Part shown: positions 48,739 through 58,889 of the stretch, one piece after another
How the letters are laid out: each line of letters starts with the position of its first letter
Numbering within the stretch: the stretch's first letter is position 1
Assembly (NCBI GenBank): GCA_963678705.1
Contig: OY783203.1
Coordinates: forward strand, 27,820,535-27,884,534
DNA from: Panorpa germanica
Taxonomy: Eukaryota; Arthropoda; Insecta; Mecoptera; Panorpidae
Reading direction: 5' to 3'
DNA: 64,000 nucleotides
The notes under the pieces: generated by a model
Seen by the model: only the letters and a program-made list of their open reading frames with translations
Databases searched by the model: none
Told to the model about the DNA's origin: nothing
Program-made: the position numbers and the translations under genes

Positions 48739-51700
48739 TATACAGGTAAATTTAACGCACAATTGGATTCTTTCAAAATTATGTTTACAACTTTTTTAAT
48801 TTTAAACTGATGACTTGGTTAGCGAGTGATGACAAAGCTGACATTTGTAGACGTCTAAAGGATATAATGATCATTACTTATGACGCTATGATAGACGCTA
48901 TTCAGTAACCAAACAACTGGCAATGAAATATTTCACTACGACATCTTAAAAGAGACTAACTAGAGACGCGTGTGATGTTTGACATTACGCATTATATAAA
49001 ACATGCTCTAGTAATATTTAGTATCGCTTTTTATGCTTTTTTTAATGAATTATAAAATGAATTTGAACTCGCTATCTATCATAGTGCCAGAGATATTTTT
49101 CTTTTTATAAAAGTATCATGCAATGACGAAAACCAAACTTTGCAAAGAATTATAATCACTATAACTTGGCAACGCGACGTCTTAGAGAGTTAGTTTAGAC
49201 ATTGTTAAACTCGTATTGATGTCAACTAAAACTAGAACAATACCTAAATGTAATAGGACCGGAGTTATTTCACATTAATTATCATTTCTCTTTAATATAA
49301 ATAATATATTTGTAATATCATTTATATTTCTTAATTTTTCACAAGCTAAAACGTGTTATTACTTATGACTTTGTTGACTTACCATTTAGAGTGTTTGCAA
49401 TTTCCGCAAATAGATTTTTCGATAGAATAGTTGCAAATGGGTAAAGATGGTGAGGATTTTCCTCATAAAGAGTTACACCATGAGCAATAACGGACAACAG
49501 TTTCTAAAAATAGATATTTAAAAGAACCCTTAATAAAATATTTAACATATAATAAAATTAACAATAGAAAACAATAATCTACAATTGTCTTGGATGTAAA
49601 TATCTTTTCAGATTTCTCTTGACAGTTTTTGCCGTAAAGTTAAACTGTTCCGGCAAAACTGTCTGGTAAATCGTTACATGTTGCGTGCTACTATGATTAT
49701 GTAATATGTATTGACTTACACCTAGTATCACTTCATATTCACGACAAAAATCCAATCTAATAACTTTGGTAAATAGTTTAATAATCGTTCTGACGGCCGT
49801 GTTTACTTTCCCACCAACATTATTATCTATTCTTGCTTTGGACCAAATTACCTCACAAATTAATGGCTGATACTCCGTGTAAAGCACTTTCATATATTTC
49901 CCCATGTGTCTGTAATACGTAGAATTTGTTTAACATACAGCTATTTGCACTTATTCTATTTTTACGTATTAAATTCTTACTTATGCATAAAAAGAACCAA
50001 ATCATTTTGAAGCAACTTAACGATTATTTCTAATAAGATAAATAGTCGGTGGATTCTTGCTTTTTGGTTAAGAGCTTCAAATTTACGAATTCTTATTTTG
50101 ATGGTATTTTCTAATATGACTGGAAGAGTATTCTCATTCAGTTCAAGTGTCGTTCTTGTTATGGGGCCCCCTGATCTACCACCTCCGAATTCATCCTTTA
50201 AACTTTTAATCAGAAAATAAAATATACCCAATTTACGATTGGCCACAATTTCTTTTTCTGCAAACCATATCATTTGAGGAACACATTATTTTTTTTGTAT
50301 ACTAATATGTAAAATAAATCATCTATATTACCTCGATAATTCGAAAGGAGGGGAGAGTGGACGGGTATTAACAAAGTACTACCTTCACATGTGAATTGTG
50401 TTAAGGGTACATAGTAAGAATTAATTCGCAAATAAATTGTTAAAAGAATTTGTCTGGAATGTTTGCATGATCGTACACATTTGAATTAAGGTGAAACGAT
50501 ACTTTGCCATTTTTTCTCGCGAAATATAGATGGCGATACCATACAGCAGGTTAAATATTATCAAAAAAACCATGTTTTTTTTATGTTTAAATCGTTTTAT
50601 GTAAGTAACTATTTTAAGTATTTTTATACTAAGTATTTTTTTACTCTATATATTGTTAAGTCTTAAGCGTAAGTTTGAGAACCATAATAAAGGTTATTTA
50701 TGACAAATCCTTAGAAAATGTTACCAGTCATAGAAAAATTGGGGAAAACCTATTTTTGCGGTTCCAACTCATTAAAAGTCAGTGGAAGAAAGCTTAAAAT
50801 GTAGATACGTTATTCATCTAACTAATTGCAGGTTTAGATTTTGATTCGCGTTTATAGTTACTTACATAAAACGATTTAAACATAAAAAACCATAGTTTTT
50901 CTGTCAATATTTAATCTGCTGTATAGTATCGTCATCTATATTTCGCTAGAAACAATGGCCAAGTATCGTTTCACCTTAAGGTAACCTCAATGAAAAAATT
51001 GTATGGAGTAATGTTTGACGCCTCACCAATATTCAGCAATCGATAGTAAAATCGAAATAGACGTGCGCACACAAAAAGCGCGTTGCTCTCCCGTATACGG
51101 ACGGCATGATAAGAACTGAAAATTCTGTAACCACCTTGTTCTGCTCCCTTTATTCTTGCAGTATAGTTAAAATATGTTCGAATTATCGAGGTGGAAATAA
51201 TGTTGACCATACCCAACGTTACATCTATAGTTAGAGGCATCAATAACAACATTTTGTAGTATTTGTTCATCTTCTTAGAGTTTGGTGGACAATCCCTGAT
51301 GACCACGTCAAATATATCACACACGGTCTGTAAGGTATGTTTATTTCTTAAATATTCTTCATGCGGTAGATCCTGCAACAATATTTTCAAAATCCTTTTT
51401 ATGAAGATAAAAACTTCAGAATATAATTTTTCTATAAAATGTATCTTACCAGTACATAGTCAAAAACTGTTTGCAAAGCGCAACAAGAAGGTAACTTCCG
51501 GTAATCTAAAATACATTCACTCAAGAATGTTGTAACAAATTGAGGTGCTGTTGTAACATAATGTGGTAACATTTGATTGATGCTGCACTTCGCATCATTC
51601 GTGCAAACAGTCTAAAATTGATAAATTAAATTTTAGAAAACAGAGTAATGACCGTTACATGTCTCAGGCAGGCCTTTCTGATTGACATGTAACAGTGTAT

Positions 51701-53321
51701 ATTTGCTAAATTTTTCCATTTAACGAACCATTTTCTTTGTTTCCGGATCATAATTAGTAACATTATAATCTAAATTGAATCTACAAGATGGATTTAAATT
51801 AAAAGTATTTAATATGATAAAAACATTCAATGAAAATTTTTGGGATATAGAAAGAAATGGGTTGTGACGAATTTCAAGATCATCTTTCCCTATTGCGGAG
51901 AAGTAATTATCCATAGCCCTAAAGAATGTAACTTCATCTCTTATGTAAACACCACGCGTTCTCTTGAATATTGAGATTGCTCCTAGTTTTATATAGTCTT
52001 CCATAGTGATGTTATCACTTGGACCTGATTGACCGTTGTTTTCATTTATGGCATAACTATAATCATCATTTCTCTGAAAGAAAAAAACATATTGGTTAAC
52101 TTACATCAAATTGTATTTTCAGTTAAACATTAAAGAGATTAAAACATTAAAATTGGGTATTTCATTCCACTTTTGTTAAATACCAAGCATAGTTAATTGT
52201 CGAAAATTGGTTAAAAGGTAGAAAGGAGGATCTTATACATAGAATTTTTGCTCCTCCTTTGGGCCTACATGTGGTAGGAAAAAATTAAGATGTTCAGGCT
52301 CAAATTAGGTTGATATTCAAAACCTCATATAAACCTATTCTGCCCTAGTGGCAAAGATCCATTTTAGGATTAGGATAGGTGTAAAAGTGCATCTACAATC
52401 ATGCATAATGATTTATATTGAAATCTTAGTAAGATCTCAATGTTTGAGTTAGCTGATGTATCTCAAGGTTGTAACTCTAAATTCTATATTGGTTTGAGAT
52501 TTAAATATTAATAGTTAGTTTTCTATCGATAACTGGTGACTTTTTGTTCATTAGTCTTAGATCTTACGTTTAGTAAATATATGTTTCCCATTAACAGAAA
52601 AATATGAACTTACTCACTTTTACTTTACTGACTATTTTTTTGGCGGCAGATGCTTGGGCCTCAAAGTAGTCTTAACAAAAGTTACTTTGTGCATTGATAC
52701 AATCCAGTGTTAGCGTTGTTATAACGTCACTTGCCATTTAATGTAGAAAATATAAAAACAATAACCAGTTTCTTAAAAGTACCATTTATAACTGGTCCAA
52801 ATTTTTGTCCATCTTAGGTTTAAATGAGGTTCACACAGTCAGACTTAGAATAAGACGAGAATTATGATTTTATTTAGGATCATACAACAACATTAAGATG
52901 AGACGAGGTTCACTTTACTGTTTTCAGGATGAAAAGAGGGGCAAAGATCCATTTTAGGATCAGGATAGGTCTAAAATTTCGACTCGGGTAGTTACAAAAT
53001 CTATATTACCTTTGAAGTTGCTTCTTGATTTTCCTCGATTCCTTCCAGTGCACCAACAAGTGGATTAGCATCACGCATATTGGTATCAGATGTATTCAGC
53101 TGGAGCTGATTAGAGCGAGTTGTAGTCAAACTACGAACATCAACAGTAATGATTGGCATTTCGCTGTTAGGTGCAATTGCACCACCGATGCTGGGACCAG
53201 GCTCATTTTCGACAATTCGACGTTTTCTTCGATTGACAATTGGAGAAATATTCAAGCAAGCTTCATTTTCTTCATCTGCGTTTCTTATTTTAAGTGTGCA
53301 CCTTTTTTTAGGAGGCCTCAT
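47923..53321 (-). CDS. Array gene copy 4 (unknown ~810-residue protein; promoter region hit by LTR element)
   Basis: Exons: 53321-53010, 52073-51729, 51611-51450, 51372-51027, 50257-49981, 49909-49720, 49503-49383, 48602-47923 (2433 nt). All open, same phases. Replacements: RKRRIVENE in the basic motif of exon 1, METIKF to MDTIKC and LIEEM to LIEDM in exon 8 (shared with copy 5), GTPEDDDG acidic form (shared with 1 and 5). The LTR element begins 244 bp upstream of the start codon, so its promoter or 5' untranslated region is probably disrupted or replaced, although the coding part is intact. Family unknown. Confidence 0.7.
48663..48734. repeat. (TA)n in last intron, unit 4
   Basis: About 72 bp of alternating TA. 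Confidence 0.97.
50486..50979. mobile_element. MITE D in intron 4, unit 4
   Basis: 494 bp with TTAAGGTGAAAC ends and the CTGTCAATATTT variant as in unit 3. Confidence 0.85.
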
Positions 53322-53564
53322 ATCTTGTACAATAAACAAAATAGAAAAAAATCAATAATTGATAATAATAAAATTACTAAGATAAAAATATTAATTATAT
53401 TTCTTCGGTTAAATAATTTTTAAAATTTTGTTTTATTATAGGCTTTTCTAGAAATTTTATTTAAAAATATTTTAATTCCTATTTCATGACTCTTATTAAT
53501 AATTTTTTTTTTATATAGTATAACTAATTATTAAATAAATTATATTACCTGCTTTATTTGTTTA
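53010..53564 (-). promoter_or_regulatory. 5' region of gene copy 4 between LTR element and first coding exon
   Basis: Upstream of the ATG at 53321 the minus strand carries a possible donor AAAGCAG|GTAATA at about 53550 and T-rich sequence before ATACAAG|ATATGAGG. A short non-coding first exon ending at about 53551 is therefore conceivable, and the same signals occur in every unit. If so, the LTR insertion at 53565 falls in that exon or the core promoter. No TATA box was confidently recognised. Confidence 0.3.
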
Positions 53565-53873
53565 TGTTCAGTACAAAATTAGTACAGAACATAAGAAGAT
53601 GTCTCTGTTGGCATTCCAACATTATAATGTATTGTTGTCTCTAATAGAAGTAATGCGCATGACTACAATACGACGACTGCTGTACGCTACAGCGATATGG
53701 CATTCGTGTCAGTTGTGTTTTGGGCTTCTACACTGTCAAGATCATAATTCCCAACCATCTTGTTATTATAAGAATGTTGGTTCAAAGTAATTAAAAAGTG
53801 TAAAATTATTTTATCATTAAACAATTGAATAATTATTCAATCTACAAATACTCGCATGGTTTTATTTCGTACA
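53565..53873 (+). repeat. Left LTR (309 bp)
   Basis: TG...CA bounded. It opens with an imperfect hairpin (TGTTCAGTAC, 7-base loop, GTACAGAACA, one mismatch). No difference from the right LTR was seen on reading. A 63-codon frame inside it is present in both LTRs and is not called as a gene. Confidence 0.95.
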
Positions 53874-54147
53874 TGCGAAGCTGGTCCTTCGAGAATTAAA
53901 ACAAATTTGGTCTTACAAACCATTATTAACCGCGTGTGTTTTACATGCGAAGCTGGAACCGCGAACCGCGTGTGTTTTTCATTGTATTTTTGGCGTTTTA
54001 TTACATTTGCCCCTTGGCGATTGCCATTGATTGGGTAAATGGGACGCTCTATTTTGGCGGATTCACGGAGGATTTGGATATTTTACAATTACATTTCCAG
54101 AAGCCTTACAAGCGAAGCTGGATATTTTACAATTACATTTCAAGAAG
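53871..54147 (+). repeat. Short direct repeats in the LTR-element leader
   Basis: ATGCGAAGCTGG occurs at about 53872 and 53944, with a related AAGCGAAGCTGG at about 54108. GGATATTTTACAATTACATT occurs twice, at about 54076 and 54118. Such leader repeats suggest slippage or template jumps during reverse transcription. Confidence 0.65.
53882..53893 (+). promoter_or_regulatory. Candidate primer binding site
   Basis: TGGTCCTTCGAG, eight bases past the left LTR, starts with TGG as needed to pair with a tRNA 3' CCA. GGTCCTTCGAG is a familiar leader motif in insect BEL-type elements. The tRNA is not identified. Confidence 0.5.
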
Positions 54148-54580
54148 GTTTTAAATCCTACAAAAAAAAAAACTGGCCTTACAAGCCATTGGTACCCGCG
54201 TGTGATTTCGTGGTGTTTTGAGGTTACATCTGTATAGTAACCAGCACAAGTGCAAGCTATTTTGTTACATTTACCCTATGGCGGCCTGGCAAGTCATCAA
54301 TTGCCATTGATTGGGTAATGCAACGTTTGATTTAAGCGGATTCGCATATAATTTGGATTACTACACGTTTATATTTTAAGAAAAATTATTCATTACGGAA
54401 GAGGATACATGGATGCTGGAGGAGAGTAAAATACTTCTTTACTCATGAAGGTACAAAGTTATTATTACTATCTGCAAGTACCAATCTATTAAAAACTTCT
54501 CATGTTGCTGGATTAACCTGGATTAGTTTGTCATCCACGTTTCATCTATCATATAAGTACGAATCTATCACCTAAGCAAG

Positions 54581-56266
54581 ATGGAGGGATTGAAAAGGCT
54601 CAGAACGGCGCGGACGACTGCAAAAAGTGCAATATCACGGATGGACAATTACGTCAGCGACCCAAGGGCTCTCGACTCCGCTACAGTGGAGGTGCTGCAG
54701 GTGAAAAAAGAAAAGATGATGACTACATTCCAATCGTACGAGCTCACGCAGTACAGCATTTTAGAAATTGATGATCAAGATGAGGAAGACATTGAAGAAG
54801 TTGAAGAGAAGTATTTTAACATTATTGCAAAATTAAATGCTAGCATCAATAAGTTAAAAGAAGTTAATAGGCCTGAATTAGTTCCATTGAAGCTCCCAGC
54901 GGTGGAAATTCCAACCTTCGATGGCAAGGATATAACCAGGTTTAAGCCCTTTTATGAGCTCTTCCAAGCAGTGGTTCACAATAATGCATCATTGTCCGAT
55001 GTTCAAAGACTTTTTTATTTGAGAAAGTATCTCGTTGATGAGGCTCTCTCAATAATTATAAATCTGCCGCTTGTGAACAGTTCATACAAAGAGGCTATTG
55101 ATTTATTGTTAGCGCGGTATGAAAATAAGGCGAGATTAATCTTTTATCACATTAATATAATACTTGATATTCCCAACATGCAGAAAGGTACTGCAGTCGA
55201 TATAAGGGCTTTTTTATGTCAAGTAAAACAGCAATTACAAGCGTTAAAAAATCTTGATGAGCCTGTAGACAAGTGGGATATGATTTTAATCTCGGCCTTA
55301 AGTAGAAAATTAGATATCGTTACTAACCGCACTTTCCACATGGAAAGAAATTTAGAAGAACTGCCTACTATGGCAGAATTTATTTCATTTTTAGAAAGAC
55401 GTGCAATTGCAATTGAGTATAGTTTAGATTATAAAAATATGTCACATGACAATAATAATAATAAAGGAAATGTGGTTCCAAGAAAATTGTATAATAAAAA
55501 TAAGTATTCACATAATAATATTGTATGTAATCTTGCTATTTGTGAATATACAAACCTTGAGAATGTTATGGAACAATCTTGGACAACTGAGAAAGTCCCA
55601 GAGGAATCAGATAAGTTTTCTGAGGATTACTTAAAGGCTGAACATAAATTTCAAAATTCAGTAGCACTTAAAAATAATTTAACTGTTGATTTGCCATTAC
55701 TCAGCCTAGTAAATAAAATAGAATTGGAGGATTCTTTCTCAGTTGCCCCGCAAAGATTTAATGTGTTGGAAAAAAGATTTAGACACAATCCTTCATTATT
55801 GGAGGTTTATAAAACATTATTAAACAGATCAACCAGTATTATGACATTAGGTTTAAAACACAATATTATTTTTATAAATATTAAAATAAAAACAAATTTA
55901 ATTTGCTACAAGTCCAGTGTAGCTCCATCAAGTAAGGTACTTACAATACCCCAGCTTGAGATTATTAGCGCAGTGTTGCTGGTGCGAATCAAACAAGCAA
56001 CAAATAAAATTTTTGATTCAAATACAATACTTCCATCAGATATTAATTGCAATGTTTACAACATTGATGTAAAACAAACATCTGTACTGTTGGAATTGTT
56101 AAAAGATGATTGTTTCAATAACATTGTAACTATTGAGTTGATGATTGTTGTGTACATTATGCAATTGATAATGTATGCTACATTGATAATTATGGTTTCT
56201 GTTATATTTAGGATAGTAATTAATTTGTTTTATATTATTTTCACAAAATTATGTAGACTACCATAG
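54581..56266 (+). CDS. Gag-like protein of the BEL/Pao element, fused in frame to pol remnants (561 codons)
   Basis: Starts at an ATG in good context (AAGATGG). Residues about 85-275 resemble the Pao-type gag domain (DUF1759): PAVEIPTFDGKD, FYELFQAVVHNN, RLFYLRKYL, then a helical stretch ending near FISFLERRAIAIE. The Cys/His nucleocapsid knuckles and the protease expected next are missing. Instead, residues about 340-425 resemble the approach to the reverse transcriptase (DLPLLSLVNKIELEDSFSVA, RFNVLEKRFRHNPSLLEVY). Then about 445-475 resemble the RNase H entry (KSSVAPSSKVLTIPQLEIIS). The reverse transcriptase active site, integrase and protease are absent. The hydrophobic C-terminus (about 520-561) is not recognised. 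It could make particles only with help from a complete relative; whether it is expressed is unknown. Confidence 0.7.
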   Translation: MEGLKRLRTARTTAKSAISRMDNYVSDPRALDSATVEVLQVKKEKMMTTFQSYELTQYSILEIDDQDEEDIEEVEEKYFNIIAKLNASINKLKEVNRPELVPLKLPAVEIPTFDGKDITRFKPFYELFQAVVHNNASLSDVQRLFYLRKYLVDEALSIIINLPLVNSSYKEAIDLLLARYENKARLIFYHINIILDIPNMQKGTAVDIRAFLCQVKQQLQALKNLDEPVDKWDMILISALSRKLDIVTNRTFHMERNLEELPTMAEFISFLERRAIAIEYSLDYKNMSHDNNNNKGNVVPRKLYNKNKYSHNNIVCNLAICEYTNLENVMEQSWTTEKVPEESDKFSEDYLKAEHKFQNSVALKNNLTVDLPLLSLVNKIELEDSFSVAPQRFNVLEKRFRHNPSLLEVYKTLLNRSTSIMTLGLKHNIIFINIKIKTNLICYKSSVAPSSKVLTIPQLEIISAVLLVRIKQATNKIFDSNTILPSDINCNVYNIDVKQTSVLLELLKDDCFNNIVTIELMIVVYIMQLIMYATLIIMVSVIFRIVINLFYIIFTKLCRLP

Positions 56267-56421
56267 AGTTAAGAAGTTTATGTTATTTTGTGTAATTTTG
56301 TTTATAATAGTTTTAAGAAGTTCACATTATTTTTTGTAAATTGGTTTATAATAATTTTATGTAACATTGTATAATTTGATATTGGTTGTGAGCTTATCTA
56401 CTTCTGCTGGCTGGCAATTTA

Positions 56422-56730
56422 TGTTCAGTACAAAATTAGTACAGAACATAAGAAGATGTCTCTGTTGGCATTCCAACATTATAATGTATTGTTGTCTCTA
56501 ATAGAAGTAATGCGCATGACTACAATACGACGACTGCTGTACGCTACAGCGATATGGCATTCGTGTCAGTTGTGTTTTGGGCTTCTACACTGTCAAGATC
56601 ATAATTCCCAACCATCTTGTTATTATAAGAATGTTGGTTCAAAGTAATTAAAAAGTGTAAAATTATTTTATCATTAAACAATTGAATAATTATTCAATCT
56701 ACAAATACTCGCATGGTTTTATTTCGTACA
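56422..56730 (+). repeat. Right LTR (309 bp)
   Basis: Apparently identical to the left LTR. The bases before it (CTTCTGCTGGCTGGCAATTTA) are not a classical polypurine tract, so that signal may be lost or atypical. Confidence 0.95.
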
Positions 56731-56852
56731 GTTTATAATTATAGAATTAAAAGCTTTTAATTAAATAAATTGTTATTAACAATCTGAAGCTCAATGAACT
56801 ACAAACTAATTGCTTTAGATTTGCGATTAGTTTTTGTTTAAATATAAACAAA

Positions 56853-57541
56853 CTAGCTTTTACCCCCGTCGCAAGCGTTTGTTTTTTGTGTCAAAAAACA
56901 AACGCTTTCGAAAAACGAAAAAATTTCATGTCAAAATTTAATTCCATTTTTAAATTGAAATAATAAATAAACTCGTCCTATATTAATTTTACATATTATA
57001 ACAATTAATTTTTTATTTTATATTAAAATAAAAAATATTTTCAATTTATGCGTTTTTTGACCAACTTTTTTTCAAAATTTGGGATTTTTTTTTGATTAGT
57101 AAATAAGTTACCAAGGTTAACCTATATACAAAATTTCAACTTTCTAGCACAATTTTTACTTTCGGAAAATACTGCCCACCGTGCCCCCAAATAAAATTTT
57201 GAAATTTTAATTTTTTTTTTATTAATGATATACTTAATTATTCTAGAATGCAGAATATGAACTTTCTCCAAAGTTCCCCACCGGGCCCCCGAATTTCTTC
57301 AACCCCACCTTTTTCAACTTTTGAATTTCTAATTTTTGAGAAATGTCAGCATTGAATACCTTAATACACATGCAAAATTTCAACTTTCTATCTTTTACGA
57401 ATTAAAAGTAATACAGCAAAAAAGGCTCACTTTTTTTCCAATTTTTCAAAAATTACCGGTTTCCAGAAAATTCAAGGAAAAATCCGGGGACGCCAAAAGT
57501 CTTAGAATTTTTTTCTCTACGAAATAGGATATTTTCAAAAT
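56853..57541. repeat. Dispersed repeat at the upstream end of unit 4, hairpin form
   Basis: As in units 1-3 but with a 16-bp perfect inverted repeat at 56873-56907 in place of the GTGTGTGGCTTG segment. Confidence 0.7.
56873..56907. other. 16-bp perfect hairpin, unit 4
   Basis: AAGCGTTTGTTTTTTG (56873-56888), spacer TGT, then its exact complement at 56892-56907, followed by a second partial TTCGAAAAACGAA motif. Units 1-3 have only the left arm. The new arm is an inverted copy of the adjacent sequence, as made by template switching. Confidence 0.85.
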
Positions 57542-58081
57542 GATGCAACGTTGCACCTCCGTGGACAGAGTCTCCTTTATTTATATGGAAACTGCAAAAA
57601 AGAGTACGACAAGCGGTAAATGACGAAACCGTGCGTATGAAGTGACGCTACGTAGACGGGCTAAATGTTTATTAATAGACTATTTTACTGTACTGTCAGC
57701 ACTGTATTACTGTATCTTTTTCCTCTCTCACCATTTCGGTCCCCAAGAGCTCTAATGCGCATCAGAGACGTAACGATTTATCGGATAGTTTGATGGAACA
57801 GTCCACCTGTAACGGTAAACCGGAGCGATAATGCAGGCTCTCATTTTGTCTCGTTTACCCGGTAAATTTGCAGAGTATATGGCTTTTTTTTTATTATATT
57901 AGCTTCCGAGAGATAAGAGGAGGCAATTTGTGAGTGGAATTTATAGTAAAAACTCAATTGATTTAGACTATATATTATAATTATTTATTGTGTATTAAAT
58001 ATTTAATTGATTAATTATTACATTTAATAATTATTACAATAAATTGAAAATTTGAATTTATTTGAAAGAATTCTTTTTTTT

Positions 58082-58816
58082 TCATTTTTTGTTCATTTCT
58101 TGTAACGTCCTTCTACAATACTTAGCAAAAGAACTCAACAATCTACATCTTACATAGTACATTGAAATATGTTTAGGATCCAGACGCATTGATATCTTAC
58201 GCTCTTTTGCGATTATTTTCTTCAAAGCCTTTTTCTTATCATCAGTAGTTCCATCATCATCTTCAGGAGTTCCACCATCATCATCAGGAGTTCCACCATC
58301 ATCATCAGTAGTTCCATCATTATCAGCAGTTCCACTATCATCAGAGGTTCCATGAAACTCGTCCGTATCGTATTCATTATCATTTATTTCTTCTGGAACG
58401 TTCTTGTTTCTTCGATTCACCCTGTAGTGAGTTATCATATCTTCGATTAACATTCGGTCAAACTCGTGCATTTTATGTCCTTCGACAAACGCCGTTGTGG
58501 CATGATACAGCAAATTATATAAACATTTAATTGTATCCATTTTGGATTCATAGCCTATAGCACCTCGACCAGTGTCTGAAAACTCATTATATGTAAAAGA
58601 ATCCGCGCAATTGTGGTAAGATTTAACAAGGTTGTAGATGGATCCGATTCCATCTATTTGTTTTGATGTTATCTGCTTCACTATATTGGCTATGACGAAG
58701 AATTTCATGTGGGCTGGTGCCAACAGGGTTACCGCTTGTAGTTTTACTTCTGGTCTTTCAACTAGAAAGCAACAAATTTATTAATATTCTAAATCTAACA
58801 AATTCATATACAGGTA

Positions 58817-58889
<73 letters not shown>

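Larger units (their letters stand above)
53560..56735 (+). mobile_element. BEL/Pao-type LTR retrotransposon, internally deleted, with 5-bp target duplication
   Basis: The element is 53565-56730 (3166 bp), flanked by GTTTA at 53560-53564 and 56731-56735. The uninterrupted units read TTTGTTTATAATTATAG at this place, so the empty site is known exactly. The two LTRs are 309 bp, start TG, end CA, and appear identical, pointing to a very recent insertion. The 5-bp duplication, the gag type and the leader agree with BEL/Pao. The interior is only 2548 bp with one frame containing gag and slivers of pol, so it is non-autonomous. Confidence 0.93.
47341..57541. repeat. Array unit 4, interrupted by an LTR element
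   Basis: 10201 bp in all, 7030 bp without the LTR insertion and its duplicated target. It has a private 42-bp segment after GGCAATTTGTGAG near 47734-47775, and shares the hairpin variant with unit 5. Confidence 0.95.

Noticed and set aside
54581..56266. The gag-pol frame as a functional complete retroelement
   Set aside because: The reverse transcriptase core, protease, integrase and nucleocapsid knuckles are missing.
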